DNA from: Candidatus Symbiothrix sp.
GTDB taxonomy: Bacteria; Bacteroidota; Bacteroidia; Bacteroidales; Azobacteroidaceae
Assembly (NCBI GenBank): GCA_031270525.1
Contig: JAISXN010000084.1
Location: 1 to 11,617 of the forward strand
Reading direction: 5' to 3'
DNA length: 11,617 nt
The notes beneath the pieces are model-generated. The model saw only the letters and a list, made by a program, of their open reading frames with translations. It did no database searches and was not told where the DNA came from. Position numbers and translations under genes: made by a program. Of this stretch, positions 1 through 7,309 are shown piece after piece; the stretch's first letter is position 1; each line of letters begins with the position of its first letter.

Positions 1-1054
1 TTCGTCTATCGGAAGTCCATTGATATTTTCCATAGAAAATCTCTATCAGCCGCTTGGGAAAGAAAGTTTCCAGCGTTCTCAATAAAACGATGTCATATTT
101 GCGGTGAAAATTAATCCAACATTTGTTGCAATTATGCGCATATTCTTTCTGAATCTCCCGTGTTTTACGGGAGTTGAAAATTTCATCCAGACTTTTATCA
201 TAGACATTACCAAGTTTGAGGTCTAAATTTTGGCAAATCGGGACGTCTCCGTTCGGATGGATAACCAAAGAATCGAAGATGCTGTTGCATCTCAGCTTAA
301 GCCGTCCGTTTTTCCATTCGTCGTAAAGATATAAAAAGTCGATATTTTCGGAAGTATCAGCCACATTGGCAGGGATTTGCTTTTTGAAATCAGAAACTGT
401 CTCCCCGAAAGCGGCATTGTTTTCCTGATGCGCTTTGTCCTGCGTATCAAAAAAATCAATATTATTATAAATCCCGATGCGAACGTCAATATCGTATTTT
501 TTTGCAAGTTCTACCACATATTCCGCATCGGAAAAGCGATTGTATGGCGAAAGCGTAAACATAAGCGAAATAGGCGCAATATCTTTACATTCTTCTATGA
601 CCTTGATAACCAAGTCGTAACCGTCGCGCCCCCGCATATACCGATAGGTTTCTTTGTTGCCGTCGAGCGAAAGATATAAGCGCCGCGGCGGATAAGTCCT
701 GACGGCATTGATAAGTTTATCCGGCTTCAAACAGTTGGATAAGAGGTCGAAATTGGGATGATTTTCTCTGAACCATTTCAATATTTCCATACTTTCGGGA
801 TGCAACAGAAATTCGCCGCCTTCCAATCCGACAGACGTGTTTTTGGATATACATTTGCTTGCCATTATCCGGAAGATTTTTTCCTTGGGCATGTGGACGA
901 CCGGTCGCTTGTTCCATACCATGCAATGTTTACATCTGGAATCGCATAAGCTTGTGGCGTATAGCATTAAAGTCGACATTTTCTTTCGGGAAGGGAAAAG
1001 CATGTTGTTGGCAAACAACAATCCTCTTTGCAGATAATCTTCAATATTATACAT
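1..1054 (-). CDS. Radical SAM protein with C-terminal auxiliary Fe-S (SPASM/twitch-like) domain, partial at left edge
   Basis: The reading frame is open from ATG at 1054 to the window edge, giving 351 codons with the stop outside the window. Seen: a CxxxCxxC motif at residues 37-44 (C37, C41, C44), the canonical ligands of the SAM-binding [4Fe-4S] cluster, and a GGEF stretch at about 79-82 in place of the usual GGEP SAM-contact motif. Near the C-terminus are C256, C274, C309 and C312, with a segment resembling SPASM/twitch domains that bind an auxiliary cluster (HPNGDVPIC, then LGNVYDKSLDEIF, then CNKCW). Known: such enzymes do radical chemistry on peptides, sugars or alcohols. The gene starts 24 bp after the oxidoreductase stop codon, so the two are probably co-transcribed. 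No good Shine-Dalgarno sequence is visible. The substrate cannot be told; a sugar or polyol role is inferred only from the neighbour. Confidence 0.88.
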   Translation of the reverse strand, partial: MYNIEDYLQRGLLFANNMLFPSRKKMSTLMLYATSLCDSRCKHCMVWNKRPVVHMPKEKIFRIMASKCISKNTSVGLEGGEFLLHPESMEILKWFRENHPNFDLLSNCLKPDKLINAVRTYPPRRLYLSLDGNKETYRYMRGRDGYDLVIKVIEECKDIAPISLMFTLSPYNRFSDAEYVVELAKKYDIDVRIGIYNNIDFFDTQDKAHQENNAAFGETVSDFKKQIPANVADTSENIDFLYLYDEWKNGRLKLRCNSIFDSLVIHPNGDVPICQNLDLKLGNVYDKSLDEIFNSRKTREIQKEYAHNCNKCWINFHRKYDIVLLRTLETFFPKRLIEIFYGKYQWTSDRR

Positions 1055-1078
1055 TGTATATCTGTTACGTTTTAATAG

Positions 1079-2116
1079 TTATTTTTGGATAATTTCCAGA
1101 ATTTTGTAAGTTGCTTTTAATGATTCCAAAGATGAAATATTTCGGGAACTCTTGTTTTCACAAATATCTGTAAAAGATTGTATTTCGCCGAAATACCCTT
1201 GCGATACAAGTTGATTGTTCTGAAATACAGGCAAAAAATTATTTCCGTTAAACAAATACTGTGTTTCCGGAACTTGCGGGAATACTTTTTCAACAGGCAT
1301 GGACAGAATTGATAACGGTTTGGGTGAATAGGTCAATACCTGATGATTTTCCATTTCAAACATCCCTTCTTCCGTATTGATACTCAATACCTCTTTGGAC
1401 TGCGACCAGGCATATTGGGTGGAAATTTCAACAGCGCCGATGACGTTTTCCGGATGCCGCAACTGTAACATAACGGATTGTCTTCCGTCATCCTGTTGGG
1501 TTTTGAGCGCCGAAACAACTTCCGCATTTCCAAACAGGAACAAAACATAATCGACCGGATGAATGAAAATATCCCGGAAAACATTGCCTTCGGGATATGC
1601 GCCAATCTGAAAGCGATAGAAATAAGATATAATATGTTGCTTTTTTAATTTCTTCTTTAGCAAAGAAGTAGATATCGAAAACCGTTTTTGCATTCCAACG
1701 AGGCAAGTAGCGCTTGAATTTTTTAATGTGTCAATCAAATCCTGCAAGTCTTGAGACGTCAGGCAAACCGGTTTCTCGGTAAAAACATTTTTATTAGCCG
1801 CTAAAGCTTTCTTTGTCAGCTCGTAATGGACGGAGGGCGTAGCGCAGATAAAAATACCGTTTATTTCAGGGTCGTTCAGGACTTCGTCATAATCGTTTGT
1901 TCCGGTTACCGAAGGAAAGCTCCGGTTAATCAGGTCCTTGCTACTCAAACTTTTACTCACGATATATTTCAGCGGGATATGCAAGAAGTCAATTACCGGA
2001 TATAAGTTATGCAGACTATGGTTGCCGATTCCAACAAAAGCATATTTCGACCGGTAATCTTTGTGAATACCGTGCTTTTTTCTTATTCGTTTGTATAAAT
2101 TGATTAGATCGTACAT
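1079..2116 (-). CDS. Gfo/Idh/MocA family NAD(P)-dependent oxidoreductase
   Basis: The protein has 345 residues, the usual length for this family. Seen: a Rossmann nucleotide-binding turn at residues 28-34 (VGIGNHS) after a basic N-terminal extension of about 24 residues, a TPSVHYE segment at 93-99, the family EKP motif at 114-116 (K115 is the expected catalytic lysine), and an IHPVDY segment near 185-190 matching the H-x-x-D region of the C-terminal substrate domain. Known: relatives oxidise or reduce sugars, inositols or sugar nucleotides in the cytoplasm. It is the first visible gene of a minus-strand unit, with the radical SAM gene 24 bp downstream. A -7-like box about 50 bp upstream supports transcription starting here. 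The exact substrate is unknown. The turn reads GIGNHS rather than the common GxGxxG, so cofactor preference cannot be judged. Confidence 0.85.
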   Translation of the reverse strand: MYDLINLYKRIRKKHGIHKDYRSKYAFVGIGNHSLHNLYPVIDFLHIPLKYIVSKSLSSKDLINRSFPSVTGTNDYDEVLNDPEINGIFICATPSVHYELTKKALAANKNVFTEKPVCLTSQDLQDLIDTLKNSSATCLVGMQKRFSISTSLLKKKLKKQHIISYFYRFQIGAYPEGNVFRDIFIHPVDYVLFLFGNAEVVSALKTQQDDGRQSVMLQLRHPENVIGAVEISTQYAWSQSKEVLSINTEEGMFEMENHQVLTYSPKPLSILSMPVEKVFPQVPETQYLFNGNNFLPVFQNNQLVSQGYFGEIQSFTDICENKSSRNISSLESLKATYKILEIIQK

Positions 2117-2167
2117 TTAGAAATTATTATTACCGTTTACATATAATATGCCATATAAATCTGAGTC

Positions 2168-2175
2168 CAAAGATA
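2168..2175 (-). promoter_or_regulatory. Candidate Bacteroidota -7 promoter element for the oxidoreductase/radical SAM unit
   Basis: Read on the minus strand this is TATCTTTG, an exact match to the Bacteroidota -7 consensus TAnnTTTG. It would place a transcript start near 2161 and a leader of about 45 nt before the ATG at 2116. No clear TTG is present at the -33 distance, so the promoter may be weak or need an activator. Confidence 0.5.
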
Positions 2176-2352
2176 CAACTTTATTTTTATTTTGCGAGCT
2201 GAACTCGTTGAAAAAGAAATCTATCAATAGAGGACTCAAGCGCAACAGCCATAAGCGTGGTTATTCCGCATGCTTAGCACAATATTCCGGAATAAATTTT
2301 GAAAAAATAAAAAAGATTTAAACGAATAAAGCGTGGAAAATCTCTCACTCAG

Positions 2353-2375
2353 CTCCCCCTCTTTCGGAGGGGGGG
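2353..2375. repeat. GC-rich inverted repeat (hairpin)
   Basis: CTCCCCCTC at 2353-2361 pairs with the G-rich run at 2367-2375 (about 9 bp including one T-G wobble, 5-base loop). It is followed by more G residues and has no T tract. It also lies between the 5' ends of two divergent genes, so it is unlikely to be a terminator. Confidence 0.5.
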
Positions 2376-2430
2376 GAGGTGTATGACCATTCTCCCTCCA
2401 CAGGTCGATGCCCTGCGGTTATGAAAATAA

Positions 2431-2445
2431 TGTCCTTTCAGGACA
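2431..2445. repeat. Small perfect hairpin TGTCCT-TTC-AGGACA
   Basis: This is a six-base perfect stem with a three-base loop, in the same non-coding patch as the GC-rich hairpin. Its compact shape is reminiscent of REP palindromes recognised by IS200-like (RAYT) transposases. No such transposase gene is present in the window, so it could equally be a chance or relic structure. Confidence 0.35.
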
Positions 2446-2557
2446 ACGTAACATTGAACGGTGAACGGCGGTGAATCGTGTAGCGTGTACCGTGAGGGCA
2501 TATTGAAAATTTAAAATAAAGTTTCTGCAAAATCCATATCATCATAAAAATTATTTT

Positions 2558-2565
2558 TACCTTTG
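2558..2565 (+). promoter_or_regulatory. Candidate -7 promoter element of the ybeY-mnmG-apt-uvrC operon
   Basis: TACCTTTG matches TAnnTTTG exactly. The expected transcript start is near 2572, leaving a leader of only about 12 nt before the ATG at 2584. The upstream -33 region has no clear TTG. The box contains the TTG triplet at 2563-2565 that would otherwise be read as an in-frame start, which helps to fix the true ybeY start downstream. Confidence 0.6.
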
Positions 2566-2583
2566 CATACTAAGAAAACAATT

Positions 2584-3015
2584 ATGGCCATATCATATAA
2601 TGCTGTCGACCACCCTTTCCCCAATCTAAATCGAAGAGTAACAACGAGATGGGTTCATCTTACGATTGAAAAATATCATAAGAAAGCCGGCGCTATCGCT
2701 TATATTTTTTGTTCGGATGAGGAAATTTTGAGAATCAACAAGCAGTATTTAAATCACGATTATTATACGGATATTATCACTTTTGATTATACCGAAAATG
2801 GGGTCATTTCCGGCGATTTGTTTATTTCGTTGGATACTGTTCAATCCAATTCGGAAAAATTCGGTACGATTTATGAGGAAGAATTGCACAGGGTGATGAT
2901 TCACGGCATTTTGCATCTTTGCGGGTTTAAGGATAAGACTCCGGATGATGAAAAAGTAATGCGTAAGAAAGAAAATGAAGCATTAGATTTTTTTACTTCT
3001 CAACTAAAAAAATGA
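2584..3015 (+). CDS. ybeY: Endoribonuclease / rRNA maturation factor YbeY
   Basis: The protein has 143 residues from the ATG at 2584. Known: YbeY is a cytoplasmic metal-dependent endoribonuclease involved in 16S rRNA 3'-end maturation and ribosome quality control. Seen: conserved HDYYTDIITFDY at 58-69, GDLFIS at 78-83, and the metal-binding HGILHLCG at 107-114. The third ligand position of the usual HGxLHLxGyDH motif is D117 here, giving a H107-H111-D117 set. The longer frame beginning at TTG 2563 is rejected because that TTG lies inside the -7 promoter box. The gene overlaps mnmG by four bases (ATGA), so translation is probably coupled. It is the first gene of the housekeeping operon. The family assignment is strong. 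Confidence 0.93.
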   Translation: MAISYNAVDHPFPNLNRRVTTRWVHLTIEKYHKKAGAIAYIFCSDEEILRINKQYLNHDYYTDIITFDYTENGVISGDLFISLDTVQSNSEKFGTIYEEELHRVMIHGILHLCGFKDKTPDDEKVMRKKENEALDFFTSQLKK

Positions 3016-4886
3016 CTTTTGATTACGATATAATAGTTGTTGGCGCGGGACATGCCGGGTGCGATGCGGCCGCAGCGGCTGCGAATCTCGGCTCAAGAAT
3101 CTTGTTGATAACAATGGATATGAATAAAATTGCCCAAATGAGTTGTAATCCCGCTGTCGGCGGAATTGCCAAAGGGCAGATTGTCCGGGAAATTGACGCT
3201 TTAGGCGGACAGATGGGAATTGTTACCGATATGACTGCTATTCAATTTCGGATGCTTAATCGTTCCAAAGGACCTGCTATGTGGAGTCCGCGCGCGCAAA
3301 GCGACAGGATGCGTTATATGCAGACATGGCGGGAAACTTTAGATGCGATTCCGAATTTGTTTGTATGGCAAGATTCCGTCACACAATTAGATATAAAAGA
3401 CAATACGGTTGTTGGCGTTCAAACCGCTTTGGGTGTTGTGTTTCAGGCAAAAACGGTAATCTTGACGGTTGGCACTTTTTTGAATGGTCTTATGCATATC
3501 GGGAAAACGCAAATGAGTGGCGGCAGGATTTCGGAACCGGCGTCGTTTGGCGTTACCGAACAATTAGTCGGTTTGGGTTTTGAAGCCGGCCGGATGAAAA
3601 CGGGAACGCCTGTTCGCATTGACGGCAGGAGTGTGGATTTTTCTTTGACCGATGAGCAAGTAGGGGAGGGCGATTTCCACAAATTTTCCTATTTGGACTT
3701 TTCTCCTCGTCCTTTGAAACAATTGAGTTGTTGGACGCTTTATACCAACGAAGCGGTTCATGAAGTTTTGCAAAAAGGGTTGCCGGATTCTCCGTTGTAT
3801 AATGGACAGATAAAAAGTATCGGGCCTCGTTATTGTCCGAGTATAGAAACCAAGATTGTGACTTTTGCCGATAAGATGCGGCATCAGTTGTTTCTTGAAC
3901 CGGAAGGCGAAAATACGCAGGAATATTATTTGAACGGATTTTCGTCTTCGCTGCCTTTGCAAATTCAATTGGAAGCATTGAGACAAATTCCCGCTTTGCG
4001 GGATGTGCGGATTTACCGTCCGGGTTATGCCATCGAATACGATTTTTTTCCGCCGACCCAATTGAATCCGACGCTTGAAACGAAACGCATTAAGAATTTG
4101 TTTTTTGCCGGACAGATTAACGGGACTACTGGTTATGAGGAAGCGGCTTCACAAGGATTGGTAGCGGGAATCAATGCGCATATCAATGTTCACGGAGGAA
4201 GTCCGTTTGTGCTTGCCCGCGATGAGGCTTATATCGGGGTGTTGATTGACGATTTGGTAACCAAAGGCGTTGATGAACCGTATCGAATGTTCACTTCACG
4301 TGCAGAATACCGTATTCTTTTACGTCAGGACGATGCGGATATACGGCTGACTGACAAATCCTATCGTTTGGGTTTAGCCGATTCAAAACGATTTGAATTG
4401 TTGCAGGAGAAAAAAGAAGAAATTGAACGGATTGTTTCTTTTGTGCGAAGTTATTCGGTAAAACCGGAAACTGTAAACTCGGCATTGGAAGCTTTTGATA
4501 CAACACCTTTGCGACACGGTGTCAAATTAATTGATTTGATTCTTCGTCCGCAGTTGGATATGGAAAAGGTTGCGTCTATTGTTCCTGCGCTTAAAGAATA
4601 TTTGGAACTAATTCCCAATCGAAAAGAGGAAATTATCGAAGCTGCGGAGATTTTGATTAAGTACGAAGGTTATATTGCAAGAGAAAAAATCATTGCGGAA
4701 AAAATCAATCGCTTGGAAAATATTAAGATACGAGGGAGATTTGATTATAATGCCATTCAATCTCTTTCGACGGAGGCGAAACAGAAATTAACGCGGATTG
4801 ATCCTGAGACGATTGCGCAGGCTTCCCGGATTCCGGGCGTTTCTCCGAATGACATTAATGTTTTGTTGGTTTTGTTGGGAAGGTGA
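3012..4886 (+). CDS. mnmG: tRNA uridine-5-carboxymethylaminomethyl(34) synthesis enzyme MnmG (GidA)
   Basis: The protein has 624 residues, close to the usual 620-630. Known: with MnmE, this FAD- and NADH-using enzyme installs (carboxymethyl)aminomethyl groups on wobble U34 of several tRNAs. Seen: the FAD dinucleotide-binding motif GAGHAG at 11-16, the family block SCNPAVGGIAKGQ near 45-57, C275 in GPRYCPSIETK (the position of a conserved functional Cys), the QINGTTGYEEAASQG block from about 368, and a helical C-terminus ending in ISRIPGVSPNDINVLL-like sequence typical of the MnmE/tRNA-binding end. The start ATG overlaps the ybeY stop. MnmE is not in this window. A ParB-site-like palindrome follows its stop codon by four bases. 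No anomalies were seen. Confidence 0.97.
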   Translation: MTFDYDIIVVGAGHAGCDAAAAAANLGSRILLITMDMNKIAQMSCNPAVGGIAKGQIVREIDALGGQMGIVTDMTAIQFRMLNRSKGPAMWSPRAQSDRMRYMQTWRETLDAIPNLFVWQDSVTQLDIKDNTVVGVQTALGVVFQAKTVILTVGTFLNGLMHIGKTQMSGGRISEPASFGVTEQLVGLGFEAGRMKTGTPVRIDGRSVDFSLTDEQVGEGDFHKFSYLDFSPRPLKQLSCWTLYTNEAVHEVLQKGLPDSPLYNGQIKSIGPRYCPSIETKIVTFADKMRHQLFLEPEGENTQEYYLNGFSSSLPLQIQLEALRQIPALRDVRIYRPGYAIEYDFFPPTQLNPTLETKRIKNLFFAGQINGTTGYEEAASQGLVAGINAHINVHGGSPFVLARDEAYIGVLIDDLVTKGVDEPYRMFTSRAEYRILLRQDDADIRLTDKSYRLGLADSKRFELLQEKKEEIERIVSFVRSYSVKPETVNSALEAFDTTPLRHGVKLIDLILRPQLDMEKVASIVPALKEYLELIPNRKEEIIEAAEILIKYEGYIAREKIIAEKINRLENIKIRGRFDYNAIQSLSTEAKQKLTRIDPETIAQASRIPGVSPNDINVLLVLLGR

Positions 4887-4890
4887 GAAT

Positions 4891-4910
4891 ATTGTTCCAC
4901 GTGGAACAAT
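4891..4910. promoter_or_regulatory. parS: parS-like centromere site (ParB-binding palindrome)
   Basis: ATTGTTCCACGTGGAACAAT is a perfect 20-bp palindrome. Its core at 4893-4908, TGTTCCACGTGGAACA, matches the chromosomal parS consensus (tGTTnCACGTGnAACa) at every conserved position. It sits alone in the 42-bp gap between mnmG and apt. Known: ParB binds such sites and spreads to form the partition complex, usually in the origin-proximal part of the chromosome. No parA or parB gene is in view. A terminator is a less likely reading: the sequence is fully palindromic with no proper loop, and the downstream T-rich stretch is interrupted. Confidence 0.82.
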
Positions 4911-4928
4911 TTACATTTATATAAAACA

Positions 4929-5462
4929 ATGAATATAGAAAAACTAAAAAACTCAGTTCGAAATATCCCTGATTTCCCAATTCCGGGAATTCAATTCAAA
5001 GACGTGACGACTTTATTCAAAGACGCGCAGATTTTACATGAATTGACCGATGGTTTATACGAAATGTATAAAGACAAAGGGATAACCAAAGTAGTAGGTA
5101 TCGAATCCAGAGGTTTTATTATGGGGCCGCTTTTAGCCGTTCGCCTCAACGCCGGATTTGTTCCTATTCGTAAGCCGGGCAAATTGCCGGCTGCTGTTTA
5201 CGAGGAAACGTACAGCAAAGAATATGGAGAAGATGCTATTCAAATTCATCAAGATGCGATTAATCCGGGAGAAACCGTTTTGTTGCACGACGATTTGTTG
5301 GCAACCGGTGGTACGATGGTCGCCGCAGTGAATTTAATCCGTAAATTTAATCCCCGAAAAATCTATGTGAATTTTATCATCGAACTGGAAGAATTAAAGG
5401 GTAGGGGAGGAGCGTTCGATTCCGATGTACAAATAGATTCCATTATAAAATATGCCATTTGA
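4929..5462 (+). CDS. apt: Adenine phosphoribosyltransferase
   Basis: The protein has 177 residues, standard for the family. Known: it converts adenine plus PRPP to AMP and pyrophosphate in the cytoplasm (purine salvage). Seen: the N-terminal RNIPDFPIPGIQFKDVTTL segment, which is highly characteristic of Apt, VVGIESRGFIMGP near 55-67, RKPGKLPAAVYEETYSKEYG around 82-100, and the PRPP-binding loop VLLHDDLLATGGT at 117-129 with the D121-D122 acidic pair. It lies 42 bp after mnmG, the only real gap in the operon. Its last codons overlap the start of uvrC by 11 bp. Confidence 0.96.
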   Translation: MNIEKLKNSVRNIPDFPIPGIQFKDVTTLFKDAQILHELTDGLYEMYKDKGITKVVGIESRGFIMGPLLAVRLNAGFVPIRKPGKLPAAVYEETYSKEYGEDAIQIHQDAINPGETVLLHDDLLATGGTMVAAVNLIRKFNPRKIYVNFIIELEELKGRGGAFDSDVQIDSIIKYAI

Positions 5463-7251
5463 TGGAGATTTTTCGGCGATTTTGTCTGCCATTCCGGAAA
5501 AACCGGGGTGCTATATGTATTTAGACGATACGGATACGATTATTTATGTAGGCAAAGCCAAAAATCTCAAAAAACGAGTTTCTTCTTATTTTAATAGGTC
5601 AATAGATAGTCCTAAGACCCGGATAATGGTTCGGAAAATCCGAAATATCCGTTATTTGGTAGTGGAATCGGAGGAAGATGCTCTCCTTTTGGAAAACAGC
5701 CTGATTAAAAAACATAAGCCGCGGTATAATATCCTGTTGAAAGATGATAAAACTTATCCGTGGGTTGTGGTGAAAAATGAGCCTTTTCCCCGCATCTTTC
5801 TGACCCGTCAAAAATTGAACGACAAATCGCGGTATTATGGGCCTTATCCTTCGGTCGGCAGTATAAAATATCTTTTGCGTTTGCTAACGACCATTTATCC
5901 GATTCGAAATTGTAAGTATGCGCTTACGAATGAAAATGTTGCCGGCAAAAAATTCCGCGTTTGCCTGCAATACCATATTAAACGCTGTTTAGCGCCTTGC
6001 GTTGCCAAGCAAACGGAAGAAGATTATGACAACAGCATCCGGTCGATTGAAGAAATATTGAAAGGAAATATTCGCACGGTAAGCCGGCAAATTTACGATG
6101 AAATGCTCTGTTTTTCCGAAAATTTGCAATTTGAAGAGGCCGAATTGTTGAAAGAACGATACCGGATTCTTGAAAATTATTCTTCCAAATCAATTATTGT
6201 TCACCCAAGTTTGAACAATATTGATGTGTTTTCTTACGATGAATCCGAACAATCTGTCTATATTAATTATTTACATATTACTTCGGGAACGATTGTTCAA
6301 GGTTACACAATTGAATATAAAGTGCAATTAGACGAACCGAAAGAACAAATTCTCGGTATGGGAATTGTCGAATTAAGGAGTCGCTTCGAAAGTGCGGCGT
6401 CTGAAATAATCGTTCCTTTTGTTCCGGATATTGCGATTAATTCGGTTGTTTTTACCGTTCCGCAACGCGGCGATAAGAAAAAATTACTGCAACTTTCCAA
6501 GAAAAATGCGCAACAGTACAAGATTGACCAACTCAAACAAATGGAAAAATTAAACCCGACACAAAGGGCAACGCGCATTTTAAAAACCTTGCAAAATGAC
6601 CTGCATTTGAAAGAAATGCCCGTACACATCGAATGTTTTGACAATTCGAATATTCAGGGAACGAATCCTGTTTCTGCTTGCGTCGTTTTCAAAATGGCAA
6701 AGCCGGCAAAAAAAGATTACCGGCATTTCAATATTAAAACCGTTACCGGACCGGATGATTTTAAGTCCATGCATGAAACGGTTTTTCGCCGCTACCGGAG
6801 ATTGTTGGATGAAGAAGAGTCTTTGCCGCAGTTGATTGTGATAGATGGAGGAAAAGGACAATTGCATGCGGCTGTCGATGCTTTGAAAGAATTGGATTTG
6901 TACGGTAAAATTTCCATTATTGGGATTGCCAAACGCTTGGAAGAAATCTATTTCCCTGAAGATTCGATTCCTTTGTATTTGGATAAAAATTCGGAAAGTT
7001 TGAAATTAATCCAACATTTACGGGATGAAGCTCACCGCTTCGGAATTACTTTCCATCGGAACAAAAGGAGCAAACAACAGGTTGTGTCTGAATTAGATAT
7101 GATAAAAGGAATCGGGAAAGTGATAAAAGAAAAACTGTTGCAAAAATACAAAAGCGTAAAGCAAATTAAGGAAGCTCCGAAAGAAGAAATTGCCGGATTA
7201 ATTGGGAAAAAAAGAGCGGAAACGTTGATGATGGGTTTGATGAAAAACTAA
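5452..7251 (+). CDS. uvrC: UvrABC excinuclease subunit C
   Basis: The protein has 599 residues, normal for UvrC. Known: it makes both incisions of nucleotide excision repair after UvrA/UvrB damage recognition. Seen, in order: a GIY-YIG nuclease domain (G19-C20-Y21, Y32-V33-G34, R42, E81) for the 3' incision; a UVR domain at about 205-240 for UvrB contact; an RNase H-like nuclease domain for the 5' incision with D397 in ECFDNSNIQG, D465 in IDGGKGQ and H528 in DEAHRF; and a C-terminal helix-hairpin-helix DNA-binding region at about 545-599. The ATG lies inside the apt 3' end (11-bp overlap) in another frame, implying coupling. The stop codon TAA overlaps the first base pairs of a 15-bp repeat array. 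All key residues appear intact. Confidence 0.97.
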   Translation: MPFDGDFSAILSAIPEKPGCYMYLDDTDTIIYVGKAKNLKKRVSSYFNRSIDSPKTRIMVRKIRNIRYLVVESEEDALLLENSLIKKHKPRYNILLKDDKTYPWVVVKNEPFPRIFLTRQKLNDKSRYYGPYPSVGSIKYLLRLLTTIYPIRNCKYALTNENVAGKKFRVCLQYHIKRCLAPCVAKQTEEDYDNSIRSIEEILKGNIRTVSRQIYDEMLCFSENLQFEEAELLKERYRILENYSSKSIIVHPSLNNIDVFSYDESEQSVYINYLHITSGTIVQGYTIEYKVQLDEPKEQILGMGIVELRSRFESAASEIIVPFVPDIAINSVVFTVPQRGDKKKLLQLSKKNAQQYKIDQLKQMEKLNPTQRATRILKTLQNDLHLKEMPVHIECFDNSNIQGTNPVSACVVFKMAKPAKKDYRHFNIKTVTGPDDFKSMHETVFRRYRRLLDEEESLPQLIVIDGGKGQLHAAVDALKELDLYGKISIIGIAKRLEEIYFPEDSIPLYLDKNSESLKLIQHLRDEAHRFGITFHRNKRSKQQVVSELDMIKGIGKVIKEKLLQKYKSVKQIKEAPKEEIAGLIGKKRAETLMMGLMKN

Positions 7252-7309
7252 CCAAATGGTTTGAAACCTTTTGGTTACAAACCAAACGGTTACAAACCAT
7301 TTGGTTATA
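7250..7309. repeat. Four-copy 15-bp tandem repeat of AACC-N4-GGTT dyads (candidate operator array)
   Basis: The four copies begin at 7250, 7265, 7280 and 7295 without gaps. All fit AACC-N4-GGTT-N2-A, with central tetramers AAAT, TTTT, AAAC and ATTT. Each copy is an inverted repeat. The 12-bp cores of copies 1 and 4 are perfect reverse complements, and neighbouring pairs 1/2 and 3/4 could each form an 11-of-12-bp hairpin. The array starts on the uvrC stop codon and its last copy contains the TTGG -33 element of the ATPase promoter. This layout fits binding of a dimeric repressor or an autoregulator; the binding protein is unknown. There are no spacers, so it is not CRISPR. Confidence 0.9.

Larger units (their letters stand above)
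2322..2557. other. Divergent intergenic region with short hairpins and degenerate repeats
   Basis: No convincing gene lies between the two divergent units. The stretch holds a GC-rich hairpin (2353-2375), a small perfect hairpin (2431-2445), two head-to-tail TGAACGG copies (2455-2468) followed by GGTGAAT (2470-2476), and then an AT-rich run leading into the ybeY promoter. The base composition is more G+C-rich than the flanking AT-rich DNA. It reads like a decayed repetitive or REP-like element rather than regulatory DNA of a single gene, but this is inference. Confidence 0.4.

Noticed and set aside
2148..2321. 57-codon plus-strand ORF with a basic C-terminal half
   Set aside because: It overlaps the minus-strand promoter candidate, has no promoter or ribosome-binding signal of its own and matches nothing I recognise; it could be chance.
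2563..2583. In-frame TTG extension of ybeY by seven codons
   Set aside because: The TTG is part of an exact TAnnTTTG promoter box, and the ATG at 2584 gives the family-normal N-terminus.
3553..4061. Two long minus-strand ORFs inside mnmG
   Set aside because: They lie wholly antisense to a clear, full-length MnmG and show no domain features.
4891..4920. Rho-independent terminator after mnmG
   Set aside because: The palindrome has no natural loop and the following T-rich stretch is interrupted; the match to parS is exact and apt-uvrC appear to continue the operon.
6303..6867. Minus-strand ORFs inside uvrC
   Set aside because: Antisense shadows of conserved UvrC coding sequence, with no family resemblance.
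7250..7309. CRISPR array
   Set aside because: The 15-bp units are directly adjacent with no spacers, and no cas genes are present.
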